Source: Clostridia bacterium
Lineage (GTDB): Bacteria > Bacillota > Clostridia > TANB77 > CAG-508
NCBI GenBank assembly: GCA_029258515.1
Contig: JARHYK010000002.1
Location: 103,216 to 167,215, forward strand
Reading direction: 5' to 3'
Length of the DNA stretch: 64,000 nt
Positions 52,531-62,047 of this stretch are shown here, piece by piece; positions within the stretch are counted from its first letter, which is position 1, and every line of letters begins with the position of its first letter. A program made the position numbers and the translations under genes. The notes beneath the pieces were generated by a model that had not been told where the DNA came from, made no database searches, and was given only the letters and a program-made list of their open reading frames with translations.

Positions 52531-52628
52531 ATTAAAAGGGAGTAGCTTTGAATTGCTAATCAACAATCGCGATATATTAGATATCTGGTTAGTAAGCTTA
52601 AAATTTAAGTGAGCGAGACTTTTAAAAG
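52531..52628 (+). ncRNA. yybP-ykoY manganese riboswitch
   Basis: The leader has AAAAGGGAGTAGC at the 5' side, the conserved TCAACAATCGCGA segment and GAGCGAGACTTTTAA closing the first stem, all hallmarks of the yybP-ykoY Mn2+ sensor. The closing 3' strand (GACTTTTAAAA, 52618-52628) is also complementary to TTTTAAAAGTC at 52653-52663, enclosing the terminator hairpin. Ligand binding could therefore switch the P-type ATPase gene on. Confidence 0.85.
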
Positions 52629-52656
52629 AAAATCTACTTATGCTAGATTTTTTTTT
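52629..52656 (+). terminator. Riboswitch-controlled terminator
   Basis: AAAATCTA / TAGATTTT stem with a 7-base loop and a T run, located between the aptamer and the ATPase start codon. Confidence 0.75.
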
Positions 52657-52725
52657 AAAAGTCTTATTTTGTTATTAATCTGTATTAAAATATATAAAAT
52701 GTGTAAAATAAAAAAGGAGGAAAAA

Positions 52726-55476
52726 ATGAAAAAAGAGAATTGGTTTAATAAGGATGTAGAAGAAATAGAAAAAGAGTTACAGACAAATATTGAGAAAGGT
52801 TTAACAGATGAAGAAGTTAAACAAAAAAGAAAAAAATATGGATATAATGAATTGCAAGCAGCTAAGAAAAAAACATTATTTCAAAGATTTTTAGATCAAT
52901 TTAAAGATTTTTCTATAATAATCTTAATCATTGCAGCGATTGTATCTGGAGTAGTTGGTATAGCCGAAGGAGAAGGGATAACTGATACGGTAATTATTTT
53001 ATTAGTAGTATTGGTAAATGCAATAATAGGAGTAGCACAAGAATCAAAAGCAGAAAAATCGCTAGAGGCATTACAAAAATTAAGTGATCATGCAAGTAAA
53101 GTAATTAGAAACGGAAATATAATTGTAATACCAGCAAAAGAATTAGTAGTAGGAGATATAGTAGTCTTAGATACTGGAGACTATATTCCAGCTGATTTAA
53201 GAATAATAGAAGCAGTAAATTTAAAATCACAAGAAAGTTCACTAACTGGAGAGTCAGTGCCAGTTGAAAAGATATCAGAAAAAATTGAAGAAACAGAAGT
53301 TGGAATAGGCGATAGAAAAAATATGCTATTTTCTTCAAGTTTGGTGACATATGGAAGAGGAAAAGGAATAGTTGTAGAAACAGGGATGACAACAGAAGTA
53401 GGAAAGATTGCAGGAATGATAAATCAAACCGAAAAACAAGAAACACCATTACAACAAAAGTTAAACAAATTAGGAAAAACATTAGGAATTGCAGCATTAG
53501 TAATTTGTGTAATAATATTTTTAATAGGACTATTACAAGGAAAAGAACCTATTCATATGTTTATGACTGCGGTATCACTTGCAGTAGCGGCAATACCAGA
53601 AGGATTAGTTGCAGTATCAACAATAGTATTAGCAATAGGAGTTCAAAAGATGGTTAAGAAAAATGCTATTGTAAAAAGATTACCAGCAGTAGAAACATTA
53701 GGAAGTAGTACAGTTATTTGTTCAGATAAAACAGGGACTTTGACACAAAATAAAATGACAGTGGAAAAACTATTTTATAATGCTCAAACATTTGATATGA
53801 AAGATGTACAAAAAAAAGTAGAAGGACTAGAAAAAGTAAATAGAATAGAATTAAAAGCAGAAGAACTAAAAGAATTAGTATTTGCAAATATGTTATGTAA
53901 TGATACTAAAGTAGGTGCAGACGGAGAATTAACAGGAGATCCAACAGAAACAGCATTAGTTGATATGGCTTTTAAATTAAATTTTGATCCAAGTATATAT
54001 AATAGAACTCCACGTGTAGAAGAAATACCATTTGATTCTGAAAGAAAGTTAATGACAACTGTAAATCAAGTTAATGACAAATATATAGTATATACTAAAG
54101 GTGGAATTGATGAATTATTAGAAAGATGTACTAGTTATCAAATAAATGGAGAAATAAAAACTGATTTAGATAAATATCTTGAGATTATTGAAGAAAATAA
54201 CAAAACTATGGCTAAGGAAGCTTTAAGAGTTTTGGGATGTGCATATAAGATATTAGATGCTAAACCTTCAAAAGAAGAAGTAGAAAATTTGGAAAGTGGA
54301 TTAACATTTATAGGAATGGTAGGTATGATTGATCCACCTAGAGAAGAAGCAAGATTGGCAGTACAAAAGTGTAAGACGGCAGGAATTAAAACTGTTATGA
54401 TTACAGGAGATCATAAGATTACTGCAACAGCAATAGCTAAAAAGTTAGGGATTTTGGAAAACGAAGATGAGGCATTGACAGGTTTGGAATTAGATAAAAT
54501 TTCTGATGAAGAGTTAGAAAAAAATATTCGTAAATATTCAGTATATGCTAGAGTTTCACCAGAACATAAAGTAAGAATTGTCAAAGCTTGGCAAAAAAAT
54601 GGTGAAATAGTAGCTATGACTGGTGATGGAGTTAATGATAGCCCAGCATTAAAGACTTCAGATATTGGGTGTGCTATGGGAATGGTTGGAACAGATGTAG
54701 CAAAAGAAGCGGCAGATGTTATATTAACAGATGATAATTTTGCAACAATTGTTTCAGCAGTAGAAGAAGGAAGAAGAATATATGATAATATTTTGAAGGT
54801 AATACAATTTTTATTATCAAGTAACATAGGAGAAATATTTGTACTATTTTTTGCAACTTTGTTTACACCGTTATTTGCTAAATGGTTTGGAATAACTGAT
54901 ATAAATAATTTAGCAATATTACTTCCAATACACATATTATGGATAAATTTAGTAACAGATTCATTACCAGCATTAGCATTAGCATTTGATCCAGCAAATG
55001 AAGATATAATGAAACGTAAACCACTTCAACCTAAAAAAGGAGTATTTACAAAAAATATGACAGTTACAGTTATTTATCAAGGAATTATGATAGGAGCAAT
55101 TACATTGCTTGCATTTATAATAGGGTTAGCAACAACTCATAATCCAATAGGAGATTTGAGTTTAGAAGCATCAAAAATAGAAGTAGGACAAACAATGGCA
55201 TTTATTACACTTTCTTTGGCAGAACTTGTACATGTATTTAATGTAAGGGATAATAAAAAATCAGTATTTAAAACAAAAATATTCAATAATATGAAATTAA
55301 TAGGTGCAGTAGCTATATCTGCAATGTTGGTAATAGGTATTTTAGTAGTACCCGGATTAAGAGAAATATTTAGTATTCCAATATTGCCAAAAGAGAATAT
55401 ACTAGAATTATTAATGCTAATAATTTCACCTATTGTAATAGTAGAAATTGTTAAACTATTTAGAAAAAGAAAATAA
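52726..55476 (+). CDS. P-type cation ATPase (P2A type), probable Mn2+/Ca2+ exporter
   Basis: The 916-residue membrane pump has the cation-ATPase N-terminal domain, TGESVPVEK (actuator), CSDKTGTLTQNKMT (phosphorylated Asp), KGGIDELLERC (nucleotide site), TGDHKITA and MTGDGVNDSPAL. Helix 4 has AAIPEGLVAV, as in Ca2+/Mn2+ pumps. The start is ATG 52726, after AAGGAGG; upstream in-frame codons lie within the riboswitch. Control by a Mn2+ riboswitch favours manganese export, as for other P-type ATPases with this leader; calcium transport is not excluded. Confidence 0.92.
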   Translation: MKKENWFNKDVEEIEKELQTNIEKGLTDEEVKQKRKKYGYNELQAAKKKTLFQRFLDQFKDFSIIILIIAAIVSGVVGIAEGEGITDTVIILLVVLVNAIIGVAQESKAEKSLEALQKLSDHASKVIRNGNIIVIPAKELVVGDIVVLDTGDYIPADLRIIEAVNLKSQESSLTGESVPVEKISEKIEETEVGIGDRKNMLFSSSLVTYGRGKGIVVETGMTTEVGKIAGMINQTEKQETPLQQKLNKLGKTLGIAALVICVIIFLIGLLQGKEPIHMFMTAVSLAVAAIPEGLVAVSTIVLAIGVQKMVKKNAIVKRLPAVETLGSSTVICSDKTGTLTQNKMTVEKLFYNAQTFDMKDVQKKVEGLEKVNRIELKAEELKELVFANMLCNDTKVGADGELTGDPTETALVDMAFKLNFDPSIYNRTPRVEEIPFDSERKLMTTVNQVNDKYIVYTKGGIDELLERCTSYQINGEIKTDLDKYLEIIEENNKTMAKEALRVLGCAYKILDAKPSKEEVENLESGLTFIGMVGMIDPPREEARLAVQKCKTAGIKTVMITGDHKITATAIAKKLGILENEDEALTGLELDKISDEELEKNIRKYSVYARVSPEHKVRIVKAWQKNGEIVAMTGDGVNDSPALKTSDIGCAMGMVGTDVAKEAADVILTDDNFATIVSAVEEGRRIYDNILKVIQFLLSSNIGEIFVLFFATLFTPLFAKWFGITDINNLAILLPIHILWINLVTDSLPALALAFDPANEDIMKRKPLQPKKGVFTKNMTVTVIYQGIMIGAITLLAFIIGLATTHNPIGDLSLEASKIEVGQTMAFITLSLAELVHVFNVRDNKKSVFKTKIFNNMKLIGAVAISAMLVIGILVVPGLREIFSIPILPKENILELLMLIISPIVIVEIVKLFRKRK

Positions 55477-55517
55477 TTATAGATTAAAAAAATCATAAAA
55501 ATAGTTGTAAAAATACC

Positions 55518-55563
55518 AAAAAATTGATATACTAATAATATAAATTAGTATATCAATTTTTTT
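55518..55563 (+). terminator. Intrinsic terminator after the ATPase
   Basis: A long inverted repeat (AAAAAATTGATATACTAAT and its complement) with a 7-base loop is followed by T residues. Confidence 0.8.
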
Positions 55564-55585
55564 GATGATATGTAGGGAGGTCAAA

Positions 55586-56008
55586 ATGAGTGAGGAAAAT
55601 TTAATAGAAAATCAAGAACAAGAACAAGTAGAAGTAGTAGAAAATGAGGGAATACAAATATCTAATGATGTAATATCAGTTATAGCTGGTGTTGCAGTAT
55701 CAGAAGTTGAAGGTGTATCAGGAATGGCAGGAGGATTTGCAGGTGGAATAACAGAAGTTTTAAGTGGAAAGAAAAATTTATCTAAGGGGATAAAAGTAGA
55801 AAAAGATGAAAAAAGTGTAAAAATTGATGTGAATATAATAGTAGAATATGGAACAAGGATTCCAGATGTAGCATTTGAAATACAAAATAGGGTAAAAACA
55901 TCAGTTGAAAATATGACAGGATTAAAAGTAGAAGAAGTAAATGTACATGTGCAAGGTGTAAATACAGATATAGTAAAAGAAGAAAAAACAGAAAATGAGG
56001 AGGAATAA
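55586..56008 (+). CDS. Asp23/Gls24 family envelope stress protein
   Basis: The 140-residue protein has the Asp23 core: IQISNDVISVIAGVAVSEVEGV, then GIKVEKDEKSVKIDVNIIVEYG and VEEVNVHVQGV. The N- and C-termini are acidic. It associates with the membrane through AmaP, encoded next. The start is ATG 55586, after GGGAGG. First gene of the asp23-amaP-DUF2273-nusB-xseA-xseB run. Confidence 0.93.
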   Translation: MSEENLIENQEQEQVEVVENEGIQISNDVISVIAGVAVSEVEGVSGMAGGFAGGITEVLSGKKNLSKGIKVEKDEKSVKIDVNIIVEYGTRIPDVAFEIQNRVKTSVENMTGLKVEEVNVHVQGVNTDIVKEEKTENEEE

Positions 56009-56010
56009 AA

Positions 56011-56571
56011 ATGAAAGTAATAGAAAAAATAGCTTTAATAATATATTCAAATATAATGTTAATAATATCAATTATAGCATGTCTATTAATTTTTAATTGG
56101 ATTGACATAGATGTAGTAGGAGGGATTGTTAGAAATTGTTTAACAAATGATCCAGCATCAAAAATAGTACTAGGAGTAAGTGTAGTATTTATACTATTAT
56201 CAATAAGATGTATATTTTTTGATCCAACTTCAAAAGAAGAAATAAAAGATAAGCAAGGTGTCTTATTAGAAAACGAAAATGGAAAACTAATGATATCAAA
56301 AGAAACAATAGAAAACTTAGTAGATTCAGTAGCAAGAGATTTCAAAAGTGCGGAAAATATTACAACAAGAGTTGAATTGGATAAAGAAAATAATGTAAAA
56401 ATTTTTGCTAATTTAGTAATAACATCAGATGCAAAAATAAAGGATTTGTCAGTTAATTTACAAGATAAAATAAAAGAAAGAGTAAAAACAGCAACAGATT
56501 TAGAAGTAAAAGAAGTAAATATAGCTGTTAAAAAAGTAGCACCTGGATCTAAAAAGGAAGGACAAGCATAA
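56011..56571 (+). CDS. amaP: Alkaline shock response membrane anchor protein AmaP
   Basis: The 186-residue protein has two N-terminal membrane helices (IALIIYSNIMLIISIIACLLIF and IVLGVSVVFILLSIRCIFF). An Asp23-like soluble domain follows (ISKETIENLVDSVARDFKSAEN, VKEVNIAVKKV). AmaP anchors Asp23 at the membrane. It starts two bases after the asp23 stop. GAGGAG precedes the ATG. Confidence 0.9.
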   Translation: MKVIEKIALIIYSNIMLIISIIACLLIFNWIDIDVVGGIVRNCLTNDPASKIVLGVSVVFILLSIRCIFFDPTSKEEIKDKQGVLLENENGKLMISKETIENLVDSVARDFKSAENITTRVELDKENNVKIFANLVITSDAKIKDLSVNLQDKIKERVKTATDLEVKEVNIAVKKVAPGSKKEGQA

Positions 56572-56588
56572 AATAGGAGGAATAGAAA

Positions 56589-56792
56589 ATGGATGAATTT
56601 AAAAAATTTATAAGTAAATATTCAGGGACAATAATAGGAATAATTGTAGCAATAGTTATATTGGCAACAAGATTATATGATTTAATAATAGGAGTTGTAG
56701 TTATAATTTTAGGGGGATTTATAGGAAATTATGTACAACAAAATAAAGATGATGTTAAATCAAAATTAAAAAAATGGATTGATAAGATGTAG
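56589..56792 (+). CDS. DUF2273 small membrane protein
   Basis: The 67-residue protein has two short membrane helices ([36 protein letters not shown]) and a basic tail. DUF2273 proteins are regular companions of asp23 and amaP. AGGAGG precedes the ATG. Confidence 0.88.
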   Translation: MDEFKKFISKYSGTIIGIIVAIVILATRLYDLIIGVVVIILGGFIGNYVQQNKDDVKSKLKKWIDKM

Positions 56793-56809
56793 TAAAAGGG
56801 GAAATAAAA

Positions 56810-57220
56810 ATGAATAGAACTAATTTAAGACAAAGTATATTTAAATTAATATATAGTTTGGAAATTCAAAAACCAGAAGATATTAATGAGCAAATTGATA
56901 TCTATTTGGAAAATAATAAAATACTGAAAGAACAAGAAATTCAAGAGATAAAAGCTGTAGTAATAGGAATAGATAACAATAAAGAAGAAATATTAAGATT
57001 GATTGAAAAGAATTTAAAAGCAGATTGGAAGCTAGATAGAATATCTAAAATAGATTTAAGTATATTAAAATTAGCAATATATGAGATAAAATATACAGAA
57101 GTTCCATATAAGGTATCAATAAACGAAGCAGTTGAGATAGCTAAAAAATATGGGGAAGATAATTCAAAAAAATTTATAAATGGAGTTTTAGCAAGTATAG
57201 TAAAAGAAACAGAGGGATAA
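56810..57220 (+). CDS. nusB: Transcription antitermination factor NusB
   Basis: NusB binds boxA RNA with NusE for rRNA antitermination. The 136-residue helical protein has [12 protein letters not shown] near the start, [25 protein letters not shown] and the C-terminal [35 protein letters not shown] precedes the ATG. xseA starts one base after the stop. Confidence 0.94.
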   Translation: MNRTNLRQSIFKLIYSLEIQKPEDINEQIDIYLENNKILKEQEIQEIKAVVIGIDNNKEEILRLIEKNLKADWKLDRISKIDLSILKLAIYEIKYTEVPYKVSINEAVEIAKKYGEDNSKKFINGVLASIVKETEG

Positions 57221-57221
57221 A

Positions 57222-58415
57222 ATGAAATATCAAGAGATGGCAATAACTGTTACAGAATTAAATAAATACATAAAGAATAAATTTGTTGAAGATGAATATT
57301 TAAATAGTGTATTAATAAAAGGTGAAATATCAAATTTTAAGAATCATTATACGGGTCATATGTATTTTACATTAAAAGATGAGAATTCATTGATAAAATG
57401 TATAATGTTTAAGTCATATGCACAAAAGTTAGGTTTTATGCCTCAAGATGGAATGAAAGTATTTGCTTTTGGGGAAGTATCAGTATTTGAAAGAGACGGA
57501 GTATACCAAATATATGTAAAAGCAATGGAAGAAGATGGATTAGGTGCTTTATATCAAAAATACGAAGAATTAAAGAAAAGTTTAAATGAAAAAGGATATT
57601 TTGATGAAAGTCATAAGCAGAAAATACCGTTATTTCCTAAAGAAATAGGAGTATTAACATCAAATACAGGTTCAGTTATAAAGGATATAATAAATGTAAG
57701 TACAAGAAGAAATCCAAATGTTCATATAAAGTTATTTCCAGTACCAGTACAAGGAGTAGGTGCAGCAGAGAAAATTGCAGAAGGAATAAAATTTATGAAC
57801 GAAAAAAAATTAGTTGATGTATTAATATTAGCAAGGGGAGGCGGATCTTTAGAAGATTTATGGCCATTTAATGAAAAAATAGTTGCAGATGCTATATATA
57901 ATTCTAAGATACCTGTTATATCAGCTGTAGGACATGAAACTGATTTTACAATTTCGGATTTTACTGCGGATTTGAGAGCTCCTACTCCATCAGCAGCTGC
58001 TGAACTTGCAGTGCCAAATATTTTTGATTTAAAAGAAAAGATAAATACAGATAAAAAAAGATTGAGGCTAGCATTAATCAAGAAATTAGAAGTAATACAA
58101 TTAAGATATCAAAAATGTATATCAAGTTATGTATTTAAGGAACCTACTAGATTTATACAAGATAATTATTTAAAAATAGATGTGTATTTAAAAAGGTTAG
58201 AAAAAATGGTAAAGGAAAAAATGCAAGATACAAAGCAAAGGTATATAAAAGAAATTTCTAAATTAGATGCATTAAGTCCACTAAAAACATTGTCAAGAGG
58301 ATATTCTATAGTAGAAAATAATGGCGAAATGATTAAAAGTGCAAAGAAATTATCAACTGGTGATGAAATTAAAATAAAATTTTCAGATGGAATAAAAGAA
58401 GCCAAAGTTAAATAA
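57222..58415 (+). CDS. xseA: Exodeoxyribonuclease VII large subunit
   Basis: The 397-residue protein has the N-terminal OB fold (VLIKGEISNFKNHYTGHMYF) and a catalytic domain with GVLTSNTGSVIKDI, LARGGGSLEDLWPFNEK, SAVGHETDFTISDF and DLRAPTPSAAAELA. A coiled-coil region and a C-terminal LSRGYSIV block follow. With XseB it degrades single-stranded DNA. Confidence 0.96.
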   Translation: MKYQEMAITVTELNKYIKNKFVEDEYLNSVLIKGEISNFKNHYTGHMYFTLKDENSLIKCIMFKSYAQKLGFMPQDGMKVFAFGEVSVFERDGVYQIYVKAMEEDGLGALYQKYEELKKSLNEKGYFDESHKQKIPLFPKEIGVLTSNTGSVIKDIINVSTRRNPNVHIKLFPVPVQGVGAAEKIAEGIKFMNEKKLVDVLILARGGGSLEDLWPFNEKIVADAIYNSKIPVISAVGHETDFTISDFTADLRAPTPSAAAELAVPNIFDLKEKINTDKKRLRLALIKKLEVIQLRYQKCISSYVFKEPTRFIQDNYLKIDVYLKRLEKMVKEKMQDTKQRYIKEISKLDALSPLKTLSRGYSIVENNGEMIKSAKKLSTGDEIKIKFSDGIKEAKVK

Positions 58416-58434
58416 CATAAAGGAAGGTAAGAAG

Positions 58435-58656
58435 ATGAAAAAAAGTTTTGAAGAAAATTTAGAAGAATTAGAAAAAATAGTAGTAGAGTTAGAAAAAGGT
58501 AATTTGAATTTAGATTCTTCAGTGGAAAAATTTGAAGAAGGTGTAAAGTTATCAAAAGAATGTAATAAAATGTTAGAAGAAGCAGAAAAGAAAATAACAA
58601 TATTATTAAATCAAGATGGAAATTTAATAGAAGAAAATTTTATACCAGGAGAATGA
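58435..58656 (+). CDS. xseB: Exodeoxyribonuclease VII small subunit
   Basis: The 73-residue protein has the XseB helical pair SFEENLEELEKIVVELEKGN, then LDSSVEKFEEGVKLSKECNKML. GGAAGGT precedes the ATG. It lies 19 bp after xseA. Confidence 0.95.
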   Translation: MKKSFEENLEELEKIVVELEKGNLNLDSSVEKFEEGVKLSKECNKMLEEAEKKITILLNQDGNLIEENFIPGE

Positions 58657-58666
58657 GAGGGGAAAA

Positions 58667-59107
58667 ATGGATAAGATAGTATTAGCATTGCAAAATAAAT
58701 ATATATATGTTCCTTTTATATTATGGCTTGTAATTCAAACATATAAAGTAATATATGATTTAGTAACAACCAAAAAATTTAATTTTAAAAGAATATTGGG
58801 TGCAGGAGGAATGCCAAGTTCTCATTCGGCTGTAGTAGTAAGTTTAGCAACTTTAATAGGGAAAAATGTCGGTACAGATACTCCAATATTTGCGCTAGCA
58901 TCAATAATGGCATTAATTGTAATGTATGATGCAGCTGGGGTAAGAAGAGCAGCTGGAAAGCAAGCAGCTTTGTTAAATAAATTAGTAGAAACACCTGGAT
59001 TAACAGGGATAGAAGTACAAGAAAAATTAGTAGAGGTTTTGGGACATACACCGGTACAAGTATTTGTGGGTGCATTGATTGGCTTAGTTGTAGGATTGAT
59101 AGCATAA
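58667..59107 (+). CDS. Divergent PAP2 family protein (DUF212)
   Basis: The 146-residue membrane protein has the PAP2-like signature GAGGMPSSHSAVVVSLATLIG and the second block GHTPVQVFVGALIGLVVGL, with YDAAGVRRAAGKQA between. It is a divergent member of the membrane phosphatase superfamily; the substrate is unknown. GAGGGG precedes the ATG. Confidence 0.9.
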   Translation: MDKIVLALQNKYIYVPFILWLVIQTYKVIYDLVTTKKFNFKRILGAGGMPSSHSAVVVSLATLIGKNVGTDTPIFALASIMALIVMYDAAGVRRAAGKQAALLNKLVETPGLTGIEVQEKLVEVLGHTPVQVFVGALIGLVVGLIA

Positions 59108-59138
59108 ATAAATATTAAAATGAAGGGTGGTAGTTAAG

Positions 59139-60830
59139 ATGACAGATATAGAAATAGCTAAGAGTGCAGAACTAAAAAAAATAGTTGATGTTGCTAAAAA
59201 AATAGGAATTGATGAAGAAGAATTAGAATTATATGGAAAATATAAAGCTAAAGTTTCAGATGAAGTATATGAAAGATTAAAAGGCAAAAAAGATGGGAAA
59301 TTAGTATTGGTAACAGCAATAAATCCAACTCCATTAGGTGAAGGAAAGACTACAATATCAATAGCGATAGCAGATGGGTTATCAAAAATAGGTAAAGAAT
59401 CTATATTAGCATTAAGAGAACCATCACTAGGACCAGTATTTGGAATTAAGGGAGGTGCAACTGGTGGAGGAAAAGTTCAAGTAGCACCTATGGAAGATAT
59501 TAATTTACATTTTACTGGTGATATTCATGCGATAACAGCAGCAAATAATTTGTTATCAAGTTTAATAGATAATCATATATATTTTGGAAATGAACTGAAA
59601 ATAAAAAATGTAACATGGAAAAGATGTATGGATTTAAATGATAGACAATTAAGAAAAGTTCAAACAGGGTTGTCTGGAGAAAAGAAAATAAAGGAAAGAG
59701 AAGATAGTTTTGATATAACAGTTGCATCAGAAGTTATGGCAATACTTTGTTTAGCAGAAGATATAATAGATTTAAAAGAAAAATTAGGAAATATTGTAAT
59801 TGGATATAATGAAGATGATAAACCAGTATATGCAAGAGAGCTAAATGCAGAAGGTGCAATGGCAGTATTGTTAAAAGATGCAATAAAACCAAATTTAGTA
59901 CAAACATTAGAACATACACCAGCAATAATACATGGTGGACCATTTGCAAACATAGCACATGGATGTAATAGTATAATAGCAACTAAATTAGCATTAAAAT
60001 TGGGAGAGTATACAATTACAGAAGCAGGATTTGGAGCAGACCTAGGTGCAGAAAAATTTATAGATATAAAATGTAGAAAAGCAAAGATTAAACCAGATGT
60101 TGTAGTATTAGTAGCAACAACAAAAGCATTAAAATATCATGGTGGAGTAGAAAAGGAAAATGTGCTAGATGAAAATATGGAGGCATTAGAAAAAGGATAT
60201 AGGAATTTGAAACAACATATTAAAAATTTAACTAATAGATTTGGATTAAAAGTAATAGTTGCTTTGAATAAATATGAAACAGATTCAGAAGAAGAATTAA
60301 AATACTTAGAAAACAGATTGAAAGAAGAAAATATAGAGATTAGTTTAGTTGAAGGATGGGCAAAAGGTGGAGAAGGTGCAATAGATATAGCAAATAAAAT
60401 AGTAAAATTATCAAATCAAAAAAGCTATATAAATGAATATTCAATAATAAAACCAGAAGTAAATTATGTATATCAATTAGAAGATGATATAAAAACTAAA
60501 ATAAAAAAAGTAAGTACAAAAATATATCAAGCTCAGGATGTAGAATTTACACAAGAAGCATTAGAAAATATAGAAAAAATTGAAAGATTAGGATATGGAA
60601 ATTTACCGGTATGTATTGCAAAGACCCAGTATTCTTTATCAGATGATCAGAAAAATGTTCAAGATGAAGGACCATATACTATACATGTAAGAGATGTAGA
60701 ATTAAAGGCAGGAGCTGGATTTATAGTAATATTAGCAGGAAAAATTATGACTATGCCAGGACTTCCCAAAGTACCAGCTGCAGAAAGTATTGATATAGAT
60801 GAAAATAAAGAAATAGTAGGAATTTTTTAA
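59139..60830 (+). CDS. fhs: Formate--tetrahydrofolate ligase
   Basis: Fhs makes 10-formyl-THF from formate, THF and ATP, the entry of the methyl branch in acetogens and a one-carbon route in other anaerobes. The 563-residue protein has the P-loop TPLGEGKTTISI, EPSLGPVFGIKGGATGGG, FTGDIHAITAANNLLS and GFGADLGAEKFIDIKCR. The start is ATG 59139, after AGGGTGG; the GTG at 59127 is within that site. Other one-carbon pathway genes are not in the window. Confidence 0.96.
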   Translation: MTDIEIAKSAELKKIVDVAKKIGIDEEELELYGKYKAKVSDEVYERLKGKKDGKLVLVTAINPTPLGEGKTTISIAIADGLSKIGKESILALREPSLGPVFGIKGGATGGGKVQVAPMEDINLHFTGDIHAITAANNLLSSLIDNHIYFGNELKIKNVTWKRCMDLNDRQLRKVQTGLSGEKKIKEREDSFDITVASEVMAILCLAEDIIDLKEKLGNIVIGYNEDDKPVYARELNAEGAMAVLLKDAIKPNLVQTLEHTPAIIHGGPFANIAHGCNSIIATKLALKLGEYTITEAGFGADLGAEKFIDIKCRKAKIKPDVVVLVATTKALKYHGGVEKENVLDENMEALEKGYRNLKQHIKNLTNRFGLKVIVALNKYETDSEEELKYLENRLKEENIEISLVEGWAKGGEGAIDIANKIVKLSNQKSYINEYSIIKPEVNYVYQLEDDIKTKIKKVSTKIYQAQDVEFTQEALENIEKIERLGYGNLPVCIAKTQYSLSDDQKNVQDEGPYTIHVRDVELKAGAGFIVILAGKIMTMPGLPKVPAAESIDIDENKEIVGIF

Positions 60831-60859
60831 ATGATTCTTTTGGTAATGTTCTTAAAAAG
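60831..60859 (+). repeat. Short dispersed repeat, copy B
   Basis: It begins right after the fhs stop codon. It matches copy A (11886-11914) at 26 of 29 positions and runs into the fhs terminator. Confidence 0.5.
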
Positions 60860-60889
60860 TATCGCATTTTAATATGTGATACTTTTTTT
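60854..60889 (+). terminator. Intrinsic terminator after fhs
   Basis: AAAAAGTATCGCAT / ATGTGATACTTTTT inverted repeat (one G-T pair) with a T run. Confidence 0.8.
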
Positions 60890-60999
60890 GTGTGTAAATT
60901 AGAAGCGAATTTCTTTTTAATATAATACAAAATGCATTTTGAATATCTAAGGAAAAATAGGAAATAATATAAGAAGTAAACAAAATTAAGGAGGAAAAA

Positions 61000-61938
61000 A
61001 TGATAAATTTTAGAACAGACTTAGCTTCGGAAAGAAGAGATTTATATAAGAAAACACATAATTTAGAAAATGAAATTGATGGGGTTGAAAGTGAAAAAGA
61101 AGTTATAGATCAAAATATAACTGTTGAAAGAGTTAGAATAACAAATGAAGAAGGAGAAAAAGCAATAGGAAAACTGATAGGTAATTATATTACAATAGAT
61201 GTAAAAAATTTAAAAATAGCAAGAGAAGATGAAGAGATAAAAAAATCCGCAGAAGTTTTAGCAGAAGAATTGAAGAAAATAATAGATATGCATATTGATA
61301 AAAGTGGAGAAGTTTTAGTTGTAGGTTTGGGAAATATATATGTTACACCTGATAGTTTAGGCCCAAAAGTAATAAATGAAATAGAAGTAACAAGACATAT
61401 AATTAAATATTTACCACAATATGTGGAAGAAGGAACACGAGAAATTAGTGCTATATCTCCAGGTGTTTTGGGAACAACAGGAATAGAAACTTTGGAAATA
61501 TTAAAAGGAATTGTTGATAATATTCATCCTAAATTATTAATAGTTATAGATGCATTAGCGTCTAGAAGTATTGAAAGAATCAATAGTACAATTCAAATAT
61601 CAGATACCGGAATTGTACCAGGAGCAGGTGTAGGAAATAAAAGGGCTGAAATTAGCAAAAGAACTTTGGGAATACCTGTTATAAGTCTTGGAATTCCTAC
61701 TGTTGTTGAAACAGCAGTTTTAGTAAATGATTGTTTAGATTTATTTATTGAAAAATTGCAAAATGATGCGAAATCAAATGATGTGTTAAATAAAATAAAA
61801 GAAGATGATAATTATGAAGAAATAAAAGAGGCATTACTTCCAAAGGAATATAATTTAATAGTTACACCAAAAGAAATAGATGATTTGATAGAAAATATGA
61901 AAGACATTGTTGCTAGTGGAATTAATCTGAGTTTGTAA
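61000..61938 (+). CDS. gpr: GPR endopeptidase (spore germination protease)
   Basis: GPR degrades small acid-soluble spore proteins during germination. The 312-residue protein begins with the propeptide and NFRTDLASERRD. Core blocks are VVGLGNIYVTPDSLGPKV, ISPGVLGTTGIETLEI, LIVIDALASRSIERIN, DTGIVPGAGVGNKR and ISLGIPTVVETAVL. AAGGAGG precedes the ATG. It should be expressed in the forespore. Confidence 0.95.
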   Translation: MINFRTDLASERRDLYKKTHNLENEIDGVESEKEVIDQNITVERVRITNEEGEKAIGKLIGNYITIDVKNLKIAREDEEIKKSAEVLAEELKKIIDMHIDKSGEVLVVGLGNIYVTPDSLGPKVINEIEVTRHIIKYLPQYVEEGTREISAISPGVLGTTGIETLEILKGIVDNIHPKLLIVIDALASRSIERINSTIQISDTGIVPGAGVGNKRAEISKRTLGIPVISLGIPTVVETAVLVNDCLDLFIEKLQNDAKSNDVLNKIKEDDNYEEIKEALLPKEYNLIVTPKEIDDLIENMKDIVASGINLSL

Positions 61939-61990
61939 GTATAATGATATTTTAAGTAAAAATGATTTTTATAAAAAAATGTAGAAAACC

Positions 61991-62019
61991 TTGAAAAAAT
62001 GTGTCGATTAATGTATAAT
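61991..62019 (+). promoter_or_regulatory. Promoter for the gene at 62048
   Basis: TTGAAA (61991-61996), a 17-bp spacer and TATAAT (62014-62019) lie 28 bp before the start codon. Confidence 0.75.
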
Positions 62020-62047
62020 CTACATATAAAGTAGAGGGGGAGATATA

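Noticed and set aside
54411..55496. Two minus-strand frames over the P-type ATPase
   Set aside because: The plus strand has complete P-type ATPase motifs across the region; these are shadows.
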